DNA from: an uncultured Candidatus Hydrogenedens sp.
GTDB taxonomy: Bacteria > Desulfobacterota_D > UBA1144
Length of the DNA stretch: 64,000 nt
Direction: 5' to 3'
Assembly: GCA_902609885.1 (NCBI GenBank)
Contig: CACLTT010000001.1
Location: 1-64,000 of the forward strand
In this document: positions 16,233-26,218 of the stretch, in pieces
How positions within the stretch are numbered: the first letter of the stretch is position 1
Layout of the letters: the number at the start of each line of letters is the position of its first letter
Position numbers and translations under genes: made by a program
Notes under the pieces: model-generated
Databases searched by the model: none
Seen by the model: the letters and a program-made list of their open reading frames with translations, nothing else
Told to the model about the DNA's origin: nothing

Positions 16233-17533
16233 TTTTTAAATGGATCCTCTATTTCTGGGTGCCAAAGAGCAAAGTGATTCTTATGATTCTCTGTATATGA
16301 ACCTTCAGGATAAAAGTGGTCATAAAAATCTAAATCGATGTGATGATTCTGAACCATCATTCTGCAATACATAGCATCAGAAAAAGCTGGAAATCTACCG
16401 TATGTTTCGTATAGATAAGTGCAAATGTCTTTTACAATTTCTATCTCTTTTTTTGAAGGCCTAGGAGTACTTTTTAAGACCCCCGTTGGATCTTTGTAGG
16501 GCATAAATTTTTCTTCCCAATTGGACCATTTCATATCATTAAAAGCTTCAACAGCTTCATTCATATTTGAATAATATGGAGGAGAATAAGCCTCAAACTG
16601 TCCATCAAGCCCTACAGGCGCTTTAGAAACTGCCTCGCCCCAATCTTCTTTTGATTCAACACAAGTAAATCCTAACCCTTTATAATTTTTATCAGCTCCT
16701 AGCATATACCTACTTTGAAAACCACTAAACATCCACCCACCGAGTCCTAAGATTTGTTGAGTTAACGCAACATTTTGGCAAAACATTGGTTGTTCAGCAA
16801 TATAACCGTTCGCAAATCTTAGCTCAGCTTCAATAAGTGGAATAGGTTTAGATGTATCAATATATCCATCATCAATCCATTTTTGAGTCCCTGCTGGCTT
16901 CATCTTCTTTAATTCATCAATAAAGTGAAACCTATGTCCATCCCTCATATAAAAAAACAATATATTTATTAGCCCCGCGCTTAAATCTGTAACTGGCATC
17001 ATTAGGGTTGTTCCAGGTTTATTGACACTCCAAGTATTATGAATAGCAAGCCCAGGAGGATCCATCGGAAGGTTTGCCCTTCCATCATGAATTTTTACTC
17101 TTGATGCCTTGAATAACTCCAAAATTTTTTCGATTTTTTTTTCTTTTGATAGCCCTTCAATTCCACGTAAATCAGAAGGCAGTTGGTCGTGAAGCTTAAC
17201 TAAGTAAAGGCCGTCATCATTTGTATAGAAAAGCTCAGTTCTATGTATGTCTCCTAATGAGGCTATTGTCTTACTCATAAATTTTACTTCAAGATCTAAG
17301 CCTTTGTGTGGAGGGAAATCAGAAAGATTTATATTTTTTATTCCTAAGCCATTCCAAACTAATATTGCTTCCTCAATCTCACTCAATGGTATTGGTTTAT
17401 GCTTAGATTTAAATTTTAATGGACCTTCATCAATTTCTCCGCCCATAGCAAATCTCCTAGACCTTCTTTCATATAGAGCATCCAAATAAGAATAATTTGT
17501 TGCCTCTTTTATTCCTGGTGGAAGTTTTGACAT
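16229..17533 (-). CDS. uncharacterised protein, N-terminus reminiscent of nitroreductase/SagB family
   Basis: 434 residues without a signal peptide or membrane segments. Residues about 15-65 (YERRSRRF, then a PLSEIEEAILVWNGLG helix) resemble the N-terminal FMN-binding motif of nitroreductase-like and SagB-type enzymes. The region around residues 165-200 (NKPGTTLMMPVTDLSAGLIN) would fit the same fold. The rest, rich in Trp, Tyr and His near the C-terminus (HHIDLDFYDHFYPEG), is unfamiliar. The 63-residue gene follows with a 4-bp overlap. The start has TAAAAT 6 nt upstream and no Shine-Dalgarno. An FMN redox role is a weak inference. Confidence 0.5.
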   Translation of the reverse strand: MSKLPPGIKEATNYSYLDALYERRSRRFAMGGEIDEGPLKFKSKHKPIPLSEIEEAILVWNGLGIKNINLSDFPPHKGLDLEVKFMSKTIASLGDIHRTELFYTNDDGLYLVKLHDQLPSDLRGIEGLSKEKKIEKILELFKASRVKIHDGRANLPMDPPGLAIHNTWSVNKPGTTLMMPVTDLSAGLINILFFYMRDGHRFHFIDELKKMKPAGTQKWIDDGYIDTSKPIPLIEAELRFANGYIAEQPMFCQNVALTQQILGLGGWMFSGFQSRYMLGADKNYKGLGFTCVESKEDWGEAVSKAPVGLDGQFEAYSPPYYSNMNEAVEAFNDMKWSNWEEKFMPYKDPTGVLKSTPRPSKKEIEIVKDICTYLYETYGRFPAFSDAMYCRMMVQNHHIDLDFYDHFYPEGSYTENHKNHFALWHPEIEDPFKK

Positions 17534-17575
17534 ATTAATATTTTAACTCAAAATAACTAAAGCTGTAGGTTTAAT

Positions 17576-18106
17576 ATGAAAGATGAATTGAAAAAGTATT
17601 TAGAAGAATTATCAATATTAAAGGGAGATTTTACTTTATCATCAGGAAAGAAAAGCGACTATTATATTGATGCAAGAATATGTACACTATCTTCAAAGCC
17701 ATTAGCACTAATTTCTAAAATTTTCTTTGATTTAATCAAAAAATCGGAATCAACTTATGTTGGAGGTCCAACAATAGGAGCCGACCCAATTGTTGGTGGT
17801 ATTTTAGTTTGTGCTGCTGTGGAAAATTATAACCTTAAGGGTTTTTTGATAAGATCAACTGATAAAGATCATGGTACAAAAAAAATTATAGAAGGTCCAA
17901 TTATTGAAAATGCAACTATAACCCTAGTTGAGGATGTTGTTTCTACAGGAGGTTCCTTGATAAAAGCCATTGATAGATTAGAAAATCAAGGATTAAAGGT
18001 AAACAACATATTGTCAATCGTCGATAGAGAAATGAATGCAAAATCTAAATTTTTAGAAAAGAATATTTCTTATGATCCACTATTTACAGTTTCAGAATTA
18101 ATTTAA
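17576..18106 (+). CDS. pyrE: orotate phosphoribosyltransferase
   Basis: Transfers ribose-5-phosphate from PRPP to orotate, forming OMP in pyrimidine synthesis. The 176 residues are on the short side of the family. Visible motifs are FTLSSGKKSDYYIDAR near the N-terminus, GGPTIGADPIVGG and the PRPP-binding loop TLVEDVVSTGGS. It is divergent from the 17533 gene over 42 bp and its 3' end overlaps the convergent RND gene by 9 bp. Confidence 0.93.
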   Translation: MKDELKKYLEELSILKGDFTLSSGKKSDYYIDARICTLSSKPLALISKIFFDLIKKSESTYVGGPTIGADPIVGGILVCAAVENYNLKGFLIRSTDKDHGTKKIIEGPIIENATITLVEDVVSTGGSLIKAIDRLENQGLKVNNILSIVDREMNAKSKFLEKNISYDPLFTVSELI

Positions 18107-21100
18107 TAATCCATATCTTTTTTTGACATCTATAAGTGTCAAATATAAACATGGAATTAAGAACAGAGTAATGAAAGTTGCTATTACCAACCCAACACCA
18201 AGAGAGATTGCCATTGGTGCCAAATATGCTGCCTCACCTCTGGTTTCGAACATCAAAGTAAGTAGTCCACCAAATGTTGTTAATGTAGTTAAAATTACAG
18301 CTCTGAATCTATTTTTTGCAGATATGTAGACTGCTCGCCCATATAAATTATTTTTAACTCCTTTGTTAATAAAGTTCATTAATAAAAGGCTATCGTTTAT
18401 AACAACTCCAATTAATGCAACCGCTCCAATAAGACCTGTGATGGAAACCGGATCACCTCTTAAAAGCACACCAAAAGTAATTCCAATCATACAGAATGGT
18501 ACGATAGACATTATTAGCAATGGCTGTATGTACGACTTTAAGATAGTTGCTAAAATTAAATATATTAATAATATTGATATTACAGATGCTCTTTTGACAC
18601 TATCTAAAGATTCTCTAGTATCTTGCTCTTCTCCATCCAGCGCAAGCTTATAGCCTGGATATTCATCTTTAATTGTCTCATAAAACTCCAAAGCTGAATT
18701 TATTACATTTCTTGAAGTTGTGATGTCACCATCAATTTCAGCTGTTACGCTCGATGCGCGTTCTCTATTAAATCTTGAAATTGTTAGTAGATCAGAATTT
18801 AATTCTATGTCAGTAAAATTTCCAATAGGTACAAATTCTGAATTTTTATTTAAAATTAAATGGTTTGATAAGTTCATTATGGACTTGTTAATATTTTTTG
18901 TTTCATATTTAATTTTAATTGTCGCTTTTTCATCATTTATTCTAGTTTCATCAATTTCTAATCCATCCACTAATGCTCTTATTTCTCTACCAACTATTAT
19001 TGTATTTAAACCATATTGCGATGCTTTTTCTTCATTAATTTTAAGACTTGCTTGTGATTTTCCATATGATAAGTTGTCGTTTACACCAAATACGCCTTTT
19101 TGTTTTTTGAGAAAATTTTTCATTTTTCCTGATATTTCAGATAGCACATTTATATTATTTCCAATAATTCTTATATCTACATCCTTTCCTTTTGGAGGAC
19201 CAGTTGTTTCAACAAACTCTATCGCAGATGGACCAACTATTTGATTGGATACTAAATCTTGAACTAATTTCATAGAATCCAGTCCATTTTCATTTCTATC
19301 TTCAAAGTCTTTGAATTGAACTAATATATTCGAAACATTATCTCCAAAACCTGGGGGTTTTTTAGAAAAATCTACACCAATAGTAGTTAAAGAATTATTT
19401 TTTAAATTTATATCCGTATTTTCATCAATTATTTTTTCAATTTCTTTAGTCTTTTCGAGTGTCGAATTAATGCTGTAGTTTGTTGGATTTTGAATTTTAA
19501 CAAGGTATTGATTTATATCAGATGAATAAAGTAAAACAAATGGAATTTTATATAAGGCTCCAATAGATACTAAAAATAGAACAACAAAAATTCCAATTAT
19601 TTTATATTTAACTCTTAGAGCAGCAATTAAAACATAAAGATACTTTCTTCTAAATTTATCAAAATATTTAGAGAATATTCCTACTTTTTTTGTATTTTTA
19701 ACAAATTCCGCACAATGAGAAGGTAAAATTGTAAGAGCTTCAACTAAAGAAAAAATTAATGCAAATATTGCTACGGTGGGAATTATGGATAAAAAAATCC
19801 CTAGAGCTCCCTCAGCTAATAATATTGGAAATAGTGAAGCAATATTTGTCAATACGGTTGCAATTACAGGCCACGCAACCTCCTGCGCCCCCATTATTGC
19901 AGCTTTAGTGGGTTCAATCCCTTTTTGAATATACCTCTTTATATTTTCAACTACTATTATTGCATCATCAACAACAATGCCAAGTACCATAATAAGACCA
20001 AACATAGTTATTACATTCAAGGTATTTCCAGTATATTGCATTAATATAAATGCACCAAAGAAAGCCACAGGCAAACCTAGTGCAGCTAGAAAAGCAGATC
20101 TAAAATCTAAAAACAAAGCTAATACAATTAGTACTGCAGCAATGCCAAAAAGACCTGTTTTTATCATTGAATCAAATCTACCCTTTACCCAGTAAGAGGA
20201 ATCGTTAGAAATAAAAATTTTAATATTTTCAGGCGCAATCTCACTAAATTTGTTAGTAATTTCCTTAATATCCTTAACCGCAATTATTGCATCAACACCT
20301 TTTTGTTTTTCAATCCAAAAAGATACTGAGTCTAGACCATTTATTCTTGAAAGACTCATATCATCTTCTTGACCTAAATAAATATTAGAAATATCTTTTA
20401 ACCTTAAAGTTATTCCACTTGATAAATTTTTTATTGGAATTTCTTCTAAGTCTTTTTTCTTCTCAATTTTTCCTTCTGTTCTAACTGTAAACTCTTGTTC
20501 ACCTTGACCAATTGCCCCAGCAGGAAGATCAATATTCTTATTTCTAATCTGATTTACTATATCGTCTAATCTTATTTCATATTGAATTAATTTTTTCGGA
20601 TCAATTTTTATCCAAAAAACCAAATCCCCATAACCAGATACAATTAAACTTTCAACGGTGTCCAATTTTTCCAATTTGCTTTTCAATTCTCGGGCGTAAA
20701 ATCTTAATTCATTTTTATCCCCATCGCTTGCTATAGATACATTGATTAATGGGGCACTGCCAATTACTTCTTTAACAATTGGATCGTCAATATCATCTGG
20801 TAAGTCATTTTTTACTTGTGATATCTCAGATCTGATTTCTTGAGCTATAGTTTTTGTATCTTCTCCTGCAATTAATTCAGCAATGATAAAAGATCTAGAT
20901 TGTGTTGATTCAGATTTTATATTTTTTATACCTGGTATTGAGGAAATTTTATCCTCTAAAGGTATTGTCACTAGTTTTTCAATATCCTCTGCACTGGAAT
21001 TTTCATAAACAGAAGCAATTGTTACTTTTTCAAAGCCAACTGAAGGAAAAAGCTCTTTAGGAAGTCCAAATCCTATATATAAACCAAAAATGATGATTGT

Positions 21101-21157
21101 GCCCATTAGAAGATTTGCAAATACGGGATTTTTTACTGAATATTCAATAATTTTCAT
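18098..21157 (-). CDS. RND-superfamily efflux pump, HAE1/AcrB type
   Basis: Inner-membrane, proton-driven exporter of 1019 residues with the typical doubled layout. TM1 sits near residue 15, a large periplasmic loop follows, and TM2-6 lie near residues 335-480; the pattern then repeats with TM7 near residue 520 and the last bundle from 860. The TM4 proton-relay motif GIVVDDAIIVVEN is intact. The adaptor gene lies 3 bp upstream. No outer-membrane TolC-type gene is linked. The substrate cannot be inferred; hydrophobic compounds or lipids are usual for this group. Confidence 0.9.
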   Translation of the reverse strand: MKIIEYSVKNPVFANLLMGTIIIFGLYIGFGLPKELFPSVGFEKVTIASVYENSSAEDIEKLVTIPLEDKISSIPGIKNIKSESTQSRSFIIAELIAGEDTKTIAQEIRSEISQVKNDLPDDIDDPIVKEVIGSAPLINVSIASDGDKNELRFYARELKSKLEKLDTVESLIVSGYGDLVFWIKIDPKKLIQYEIRLDDIVNQIRNKNIDLPAGAIGQGEQEFTVRTEGKIEKKKDLEEIPIKNLSSGITLRLKDISNIYLGQEDDMSLSRINGLDSVSFWIEKQKGVDAIIAVKDIKEITNKFSEIAPENIKIFISNDSSYWVKGRFDSMIKTGLFGIAAVLIVLALFLDFRSAFLAALGLPVAFFGAFILMQYTGNTLNVITMFGLIMVLGIVVDDAIIVVENIKRYIQKGIEPTKAAIMGAQEVAWPVIATVLTNIASLFPILLAEGALGIFLSIIPTVAIFALIFSLVEALTILPSHCAEFVKNTKKVGIFSKYFDKFRRKYLYVLIAALRVKYKIIGIFVVLFLVSIGALYKIPFVLLYSSDINQYLVKIQNPTNYSINSTLEKTKEIEKIIDENTDINLKNNSLTTIGVDFSKKPPGFGDNVSNILVQFKDFEDRNENGLDSMKLVQDLVSNQIVGPSAIEFVETTGPPKGKDVDIRIIGNNINVLSEISGKMKNFLKKQKGVFGVNDNLSYGKSQASLKINEEKASQYGLNTIIVGREIRALVDGLEIDETRINDEKATIKIKYETKNINKSIMNLSNHLILNKNSEFVPIGNFTDIELNSDLLTISRFNRERASSVTAEIDGDITTSRNVINSALEFYETIKDEYPGYKLALDGEEQDTRESLDSVKRASVISILLIYLILATILKSYIQPLLIMSIVPFCMIGITFGVLLRGDPVSITGLIGAVALIGVVINDSLLLMNFINKGVKNNLYGRAVYISAKNRFRAVILTTLTTFGGLLTLMFETRGEAAYLAPMAISLGVGLVIATFITLFLIPCLYLTLIDVKKRYGLLN

Positions 21158-21160
21158 ATT

Positions 21161-22255
21161 CTAATTCATCAACTCAACAGGCTGATTATCTTCCAGGGTC
21201 GATTGTCCCTCATATATAATTTTTAATTCAGAATAATCCTCAGAATTCAGAATTGCGCATTGTTCCTCATCTATCCATATAGGACTAACTACTTTTTTGA
21301 AGGCATATCCGTTGTCATAATAAAAAATATAGAATGCATCATTCTCATTAGTGATTGCTTTGGATGGAAAAATTATATAATTGAATAGTTCCTCAACTTG
21401 TATTTCGACATCAACAACCTCTCCGGGTAAGAACTTTTCATCATGATTCATAATTTCGAATTCTAATATATAAGAGTAAATATCTTTATTCAACTCTTTA
21501 CTTAAACCTAGGAATTTTGCAAAAAAAACTTCATTGTTATGACTAACTTTTATATCTTTAAGTGAAGAATCTATTTTTTTTATATCTTCTGATTTAAGAC
21601 TTACTCTTCCAATTAACTTATTAAAACTTGAAAATTGGATAATTCTTTGTCCTGCCAATATTTTTTGACCCTCATCAAAGTAAAATTTGTTAATATATCC
21701 ATCAAATGGAGCTTTCACGTTTAAATTATCAAATTCCCATAATATTCTTTTATATATAGCCTCTCTATTATCGTATTCAGATTTAGCTTTTCTATATAAA
21801 TTTTCTTTTGACGTAAGTTCATTTTTCGAAATTATATCTTTTTCAAAAAGCGAAATTGCATTTTTATAATTCTTAGTTTCTTCATCTAAAATTGCTTTGA
21901 ATGCAGAGAGACTATCCTTTGATTCTTTAAGCTGCAAAAGTTTTCTTGTATCTGTCATTGTTATAATTAAATCATCTTTATATACTTTGGAACCTATTGG
22001 GAATTTTTTTTCACTGATCGTCCCATCAACCTCGGCCAATATAGTTATTTCTTTTTCACTATATAATTTTGCAAAAACATTTATTTTTTTAATAAAATCA
22101 GTGGGATATGCCTCATATACTTTTACACGTACTGTTTTTCTTTCAAGTTTTTCAACTTCCTGCACTCTCTCGTTAAATTGATAAAAGTATAATCCTACTA
22201 TTATAAATACCGCAACTACCAATACAAAAGTAAAGTTTTTTTCTTTAAACTGCAT
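21161..22255 (-). CDS. RND efflux periplasmic adaptor (membrane fusion protein)
   Basis: 364 residues. One N-terminal membrane anchor (about residues 10-25) is followed by a lipoyl/biotinyl-like half-motif (EVDGTISEKKFPIGSKVYKD), an alpha-hairpin (about residues 107-165), a second lipoyl half (APFDGYINKFYFDEGQKI) and a beta-barrel. This is the MFP fold that bridges the RND pump and an outer-membrane channel. It is the first gene of the two-gene operon, 3 bp before the pump. Confidence 0.88.
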   Translation of the reverse strand: MQFKEKNFTFVLVVAVFIIVGLYFYQFNERVQEVEKLERKTVRVKVYEAYPTDFIKKINVFAKLYSEKEITILAEVDGTISEKKFPIGSKVYKDDLIITMTDTRKLLQLKESKDSLSAFKAILDEETKNYKNAISLFEKDIISKNELTSKENLYRKAKSEYDNREAIYKRILWEFDNLNVKAPFDGYINKFYFDEGQKILAGQRIIQFSSFNKLIGRVSLKSEDIKKIDSSLKDIKVSHNNEVFFAKFLGLSKELNKDIYSYILEFEIMNHDEKFLPGEVVDVEIQVEELFNYIIFPSKAITNENDAFYIFYYDNGYAFKKVVSPIWIDEEQCAILNSEDYSELKIIYEGQSTLEDNQPVELMN

Positions 22256-22293
22256 ATTTACTTAAATATACATGATTTTAATATATAAAAATC

Positions 22294-22322
22294 TTGCATT
22301 TTCTGAATTAAAAAACTATATT
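22294..22322 (+). promoter_or_regulatory. promoter of hup
   Basis: TTGCAT (22294-22299), 17-bp spacer, TATATT (22317-22322). The predicted start near 22329 gives a leader of about 40 nt with a hairpin and a strong AGGAGG (22358-22363) 5 nt before the ATG. Confidence 0.65.
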
Positions 22323-22328
22323 AGAAGA

Positions 22329-22351
22329 AACAGGGTTATTTAATAACTGTT
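22329..22351 (+). promoter_or_regulatory. hairpin in the hup leader
   Basis: AACAG/CTGTT (22329-22333 with 22347-22351) plus TTAT/ATAA (22336-22339 with 22343-22346), a GG bulge and a 3-nt loop, placed at the predicted 5' end and just upstream of the Shine-Dalgarno. It could protect the 5' end; no function is shown. Confidence 0.35.
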
Positions 22352-22368
22352 TATAACAGGAGGCTCTT

Positions 22369-22653
22369 ATGGCTGCATTAACAAAATCACAAATAGCAAG
22401 TTCAATTGCTGAAACTTTAGGAATCTCGAAAGCTGATGCGAATAGATATCTAGAATCTTTTGCTTCATTGGCATGTTCAGAGGCAAAAAATAGCGGATCT
22501 TTTACTTTACCAGGATTGGGTAAATTAGTTTTAGTCGATAGAAAAGCAAGACAGGGAAGAAATCCTCAGACCGGAGAAGTTATTCAGATACCTGCTAAGA
22601 AGGTAGTAAAATTTAGAGTTTCAAAAGCATGTAAAGATTCCGTATTAGGTTAG
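22369..22653 (+). CDS. hup: HU-family DNA-binding protein
   Basis: Nucleoid protein of 94 residues that binds and bends DNA as a dimer. It has the HU/IHF fold: helical N-terminus (LTKSQIASSIAETLGIS), the GSFTLPGLGKL strand region, and the DNA-grasping arm with GRNPQTGEVIQIPAKKVVKF. The arm carries the NP intercalating proline. The strong Shine-Dalgarno fits high expression. It is monocistronic, ending in a long bidirectional hairpin. Confidence 0.95.
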   Translation: MAALTKSQIASSIAETLGISKADANRYLESFASLACSEAKNSGSFTLPGLGKLVLVDRKARQGRNPQTGEVIQIPAKKVVKFRVSKACKDSVLG

Positions 22654-22658
22654 ATATT

Positions 22659-22692
22659 ATGAGACAGAATTAATTTATTAATTCTGTCTCAT
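22659..22692 (+). terminator. bidirectional terminator between hup and coaBC
   Basis: A perfect 15-bp inverted repeat (22659-22673 with 22678-22692, 4-nt loop), containing atgagacagaat and its complement. The right arm forms the last codons of the convergent coaBC gene, so the signal is built into coding sequence. A T-rich stretch follows weakly on both strands. Confidence 0.7.
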
Positions 22693-23880
22693 GATTTCAA
22701 TTTTATCTGCTAAATATTTTGCAATTTTTTCTTTAGTTTGCAAACCTAATTCTTCAACACTTCCATTAGAATCAACAAAATAAGTAAAGTTAGATTTACT
22801 TCCAAATCCACTTCCTTTTTTTGAGATATCATTAGCTACAATAAAATCTAAATTTTTATTTTTTATTTTCTTTTTTGCATTTTGGACAACTTTTTCAGTC
22901 TCGGCTGAAAAGCCAACTAAAATCTGATGTTTTATTTTTTTTTGACCTATGTTCTTTAAAACATCAATATTTTTTTCTATTTGAAAATTAAAAGAATTAT
23001 CATCTTTTTTTATTTTATTTTTTTTCTTACTTTTAAATTTAAAATCACCTACTGCTGCAGCTTTTATTATTATGGAATAGGTATTCAATTTTTTATCAAT
23101 TTCATTTTTCATTTCATCAGCAGAATCAACTTTAAAATAATTATCATATTTACTTAAATCAACTTCTGTATGACCAGCTATTATATTAATTTTTGCACCC
23201 CTATTTTTAAATTCATCTGCCAAACATAGCCCCATAATTCCAGATGAAGGGTTTGAAATAAACCTAATAGCATCAAGATATTCCCTAGTGGCTCCAGCAG
23301 TGATTAAAACGTTTTCATTTGTTAAAGTTTTATTTTGAAATTTTTTTTTTATAAATTTTAAGATATTTTCAATTTCTGCTAATCGACCTTTACCCTCCCA
23401 GCCACAGGCAAGCTCACCTGTTTCAGGCTCAATAAAAATAACTCCATTCTTTTTGAGCTTCATAATGTTTTCTTGGATTATTTTGTTTTCATACATATTT
23501 ACATTCATGGCGGGACAAACAATGATTCGAGCTTTAGTTGCTAATAGGATATTTAGTAATAGGTTGTCAGCGATACCATTAGCAAATTTTGATATAAAGT
23601 TTGCTGTAGCAGGGCAAATTATAATTAAATCTGCTTTGTCGGCTAAATCTATATGAGAAATTTTAGGATCACTTACATCATACATATCATTTGAGACTTT
23701 ATTACCAGTAAGATATTGAAATGTTAAGGCAGATACAAATTTTTCAGCATTTGATGTCATAACAACATTCACATCAGCTCCATCTTTCATTAATAGCCTT
23801 GAAAGTTCGCAAGACTTATAAGCGGATATTCCACCAGTAACACCTAATAAAATATTCTTACCTTTTAAATCTTTTATCAT
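22678..23880 (-). CDS. coaBC: bifunctional phosphopantothenoylcysteine decarboxylase / phosphopantothenate-cysteine ligase
   Basis: Two successive steps of coenzyme A synthesis in one 400-residue protein. The N-terminal CoaC flavoprotein domain (about 1-185) shows GVTGGISAYKSCEL, the catalytic-His region HIDLADKAD and PAMNVNMYEN. The C-terminal CoaB domain (about 190-400) shows ITAGATREYLDAIRFISNPSSG. The ATG follows the ilvD stop without spacing (TAAATG), so it is the last gene of sodB-ilvD-coaBC. Confidence 0.95.
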   Translation of the reverse strand: MIKDLKGKNILLGVTGGISAYKSCELSRLLMKDGADVNVVMTSNAEKFVSALTFQYLTGNKVSNDMYDVSDPKISHIDLADKADLIIICPATANFISKFANGIADNLLLNILLATKARIIVCPAMNVNMYENKIIQENIMKLKKNGVIFIEPETGELACGWEGKGRLAEIENILKFIKKKFQNKTLTNENVLITAGATREYLDAIRFISNPSSGIMGLCLADEFKNRGAKINIIAGHTEVDLSKYDNYFKVDSADEMKNEIDKKLNTYSIIIKAAAVGDFKFKSKKKNKIKKDDNSFNFQIEKNIDVLKNIGQKKIKHQILVGFSAETEKVVQNAKKKIKNKNLDFIVANDISKKGSGFGSKSNFTYFVDSNGSVEELGLQTKEKIAKYLADKIEIMRQN

Positions 23881-25557
23881 TTATATCCCTCTATCTGTAA
23901 TAGCACCATAAGATGCGGAGCTTACTAGCATAGAATATTTATACAATGCACCTGTCAAATGATTCCTTGTTGGTTGTTTCCATAATTTCTTTCTTTGTTT
24001 TAGTTCTTTTTGAGTGACGATTATTTCCAAAGTTTTTTTCTTTGAATCAATTTTAATTTGATCGCCGTTTTTAATTAAAGCAATTGGTCCACCGTCGAAT
24101 GCTTCTGGAGTAATGTGTCCAACAACAAAGCCATGTGTTCCACCAGAGAATCTACCGTCAGTTATTAAAGCAACGTCAGACCCCAAGCCTTGCCCCATTA
24201 TGGCAGATGTTGGAGCTAACATTTCACGCATTCCAGGACCGCCTTTAGGTCCTTCATATCTTATAACTAATACATCTCCTTTTTTAATTTTTTTATTTAG
24301 AATTGCATTCATACATTGCTCCTCAGAGTTGAAAACAACTGCCTTTCCTTCAAAAGATAATCCTTCTTTCCCAGAAATTTTTGCAACGGAACCCTCGGGT
24401 GAAAGATTACCTTTCAATATGCATATATGACTATCTTTTTTAATAGGATTGTTTAAAGATTTAATTACATTATTTCCTAGATTATCTTTTACATTTTTTA
24501 AATTTTCTTTTAATGTTTTCCCTGTTACTGTTAAACACTCTCCATGCAGTAGTTTTGCATCATATAGTCTTTTAAGTAATGGAGGTAGTCCACCTATTTC
24601 ACAGAATTTTGCCATCATGTGCTTTCCACTAGGTTTTAAGTCGGCAATAACTGGAATTTTTTTTCCAATTCTATTAAAGTCCTCGATTTTAAGTTTGACA
24701 TTAGCTGCGCTAGCCATAGCTAAAAGATGCAATACGGCATTGGTAGAGCCTCCTAAAGCAATTACAACCGTTATTGCATTTTCAAAAGCTTTTTTAGTCA
24801 TTATGTCTCTAGGCTTAATGTCCTTATTTATTAACCCAATTAATTTTTTACCTGCATTTATACAATCAGTCTTTTTATTTCTTGATACCGCAATTTGAGT
24901 TGAACTTCCAGGCAAACTCATACCTAATGCCTCAATTGCAGAAGCCATAGTATTTGCTGTATACATTCCACCACATGATCCAGGACCCGGGATTGCTGCT
25001 TCTTCAATATCATATAATTCATTTCTAGAGATTTCTTTATTAGAATAAGCACCAACTGCTTCAAATACTGATACTACATCAACAGGTTTTTTCTTATAAG
25101 TGCCAGGCAATATTGAACCACCATATATAAAAATAGAGGGTCTGTTTAACCTAGCCATTGCAATCAGGCATCCAGGCATATTTTTATCACACCCGCCAAT
25201 TGTAATTAAGCCATCAAATCCTTCAGCTCCACTTACGGTTTCGATTGAATCTGCAATTACTTCTCTTGATATTAAAGAATATTTCATTCCAGGTGTTCCC
25301 ATTGAAATACCATCAGAAACAGTAATTGTATTGAAAATAATTGATTTTCCTCCATTAGAATTAACACCCTTAGTTGCTTCATTTGCAAGAATATCAATAT
25401 GCATATTGCATGGTGTTACCATAGCCCAAGTTGAAGCTACGCCAATTAAAGGTTTTTTAAAATCTGAATTTGTGAATCCTACTGCCCTAAGCATAGCTCT
25501 ATTAGGAGCCTTGTCTGGACCATCAGTGACAAAAGTAGAATATTTTTTTTTAGACAT
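23881..25557 (-). CDS. ilvD: dihydroxy-acid dehydratase
   Basis: Dehydrates 2,3-dihydroxy acids in valine, leucine and isoleucine synthesis using an Fe-S cluster. The 558 residues carry the cluster-cysteine motifs ([30 protein letters not shown]) and the C-terminal signature [15 protein letters not shown]. Its ATG overlaps the sodB stop by one base (TAATG). Its co-transcription with sodB is notable because IlvD's cluster is a classic superoxide target. Confidence 0.96.
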   Translation of the reverse strand: MSKKKYSTFVTDGPDKAPNRAMLRAVGFTNSDFKKPLIGVASTWAMVTPCNMHIDILANEATKGVNSNGGKSIIFNTITVSDGISMGTPGMKYSLISREVIADSIETVSGAEGFDGLITIGGCDKNMPGCLIAMARLNRPSIFIYGGSILPGTYKKKPVDVVSVFEAVGAYSNKEISRNELYDIEEAAIPGPGSCGGMYTANTMASAIEALGMSLPGSSTQIAVSRNKKTDCINAGKKLIGLINKDIKPRDIMTKKAFENAITVVIALGGSTNAVLHLLAMASAANVKLKIEDFNRIGKKIPVIADLKPSGKHMMAKFCEIGGLPPLLKRLYDAKLLHGECLTVTGKTLKENLKNVKDNLGNNVIKSLNNPIKKDSHICILKGNLSPEGSVAKISGKEGLSFEGKAVVFNSEEQCMNAILNKKIKKGDVLVIRYEGPKGGPGMREMLAPTSAIMGQGLGSDVALITDGRFSGGTHGFVVGHITPEAFDGGPIALIKNGDQIKIDSKKKTLEIIVTQKELKQRKKLWKQPTRNHLTGALYKYSMLVSSASYGAITDRGI

Positions 25558-26159
25558 TATTTTAAGTTATTTTCAACTTCCTCCCAATTTATAATATTCC
25601 AAAAAGAAGATATATAATCTGGTCTTCTATTTTGGTAGTTAAGATAGTATGCATGTTCCCATACGTCTATTCCCAAAATAGGTTTTAATCCAGATGATAT
25701 AGGGCTATCTTGATTTCCAGTTGATGTTGTGATTAGTTTTCCACTTCTATCCTCACAAAGCCATCCCCATCCACTCCCAAATTGTTTAGTTGATTTATCA
25801 GTAAATTCAGATTTGAAGTCATCAAAGCTACCAAAATCATTATTTAATCTTTTTAGAAGCCCATCCGAAGGCTGACTTCCAGTGCTTGGTCCAATAATTC
25901 TCCAGAACAAAGAATGATTGTGATGGCCCCCAGCATGATTTCTTACAGCACCTCTGATATCCTCTGGGATTTCTGATAAATTAAGTAATAAAAATTCCAA
26001 ACTTTTATCAAAAAGATCAGGATGTTGATCAAGAGCTTTGTTGAGATTAGTTACATAAGTTTGATGATGTTTTGTATGATGTATTTCCATAGTTTTTGCA
26101 TCGATATGAGGTTCCAAAGAACTATAATCATAATTTAAATTAGGTAATGAATGTGCCAT
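25557..26159 (-). CDS. sodB: superoxide dismutase, Mn-type signature
   Basis: Converts superoxide to peroxide and oxygen; 200 residues with no signal peptide. Metal-ligand motifs are [21 protein letters not shown] and [11 protein letters not shown]. The GGHxNHxxFW wording and the Gln in GNQDSP are features of Mn-preferring or cambialistic enzymes rather than strict Fe enzymes; metal choice is an inference, and the symbol sodA may fit better. A strong GGAGG precedes the ATG. It leads the sodB-ilvD-coaBC run. Confidence 0.92.
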   Translation of the reverse strand: MAHSLPNLNYDYSSLEPHIDAKTMEIHHTKHHQTYVTNLNKALDQHPDLFDKSLEFLLLNLSEIPEDIRGAVRNHAGGHHNHSLFWRIIGPSTGSQPSDGLLKRLNNDFGSFDDFKSEFTDKSTKQFGSGWGWLCEDRSGKLITTSTGNQDSPISSGLKPILGIDVWEHAYYLNYQNRRPDYISSFWNIINWEEVENNLK

Positions 26160-26218
26160 TTTAATCCTCCAATATTTATTAGTTTTACATTAATATACCT
26201 CACTCAAATAATATATTT

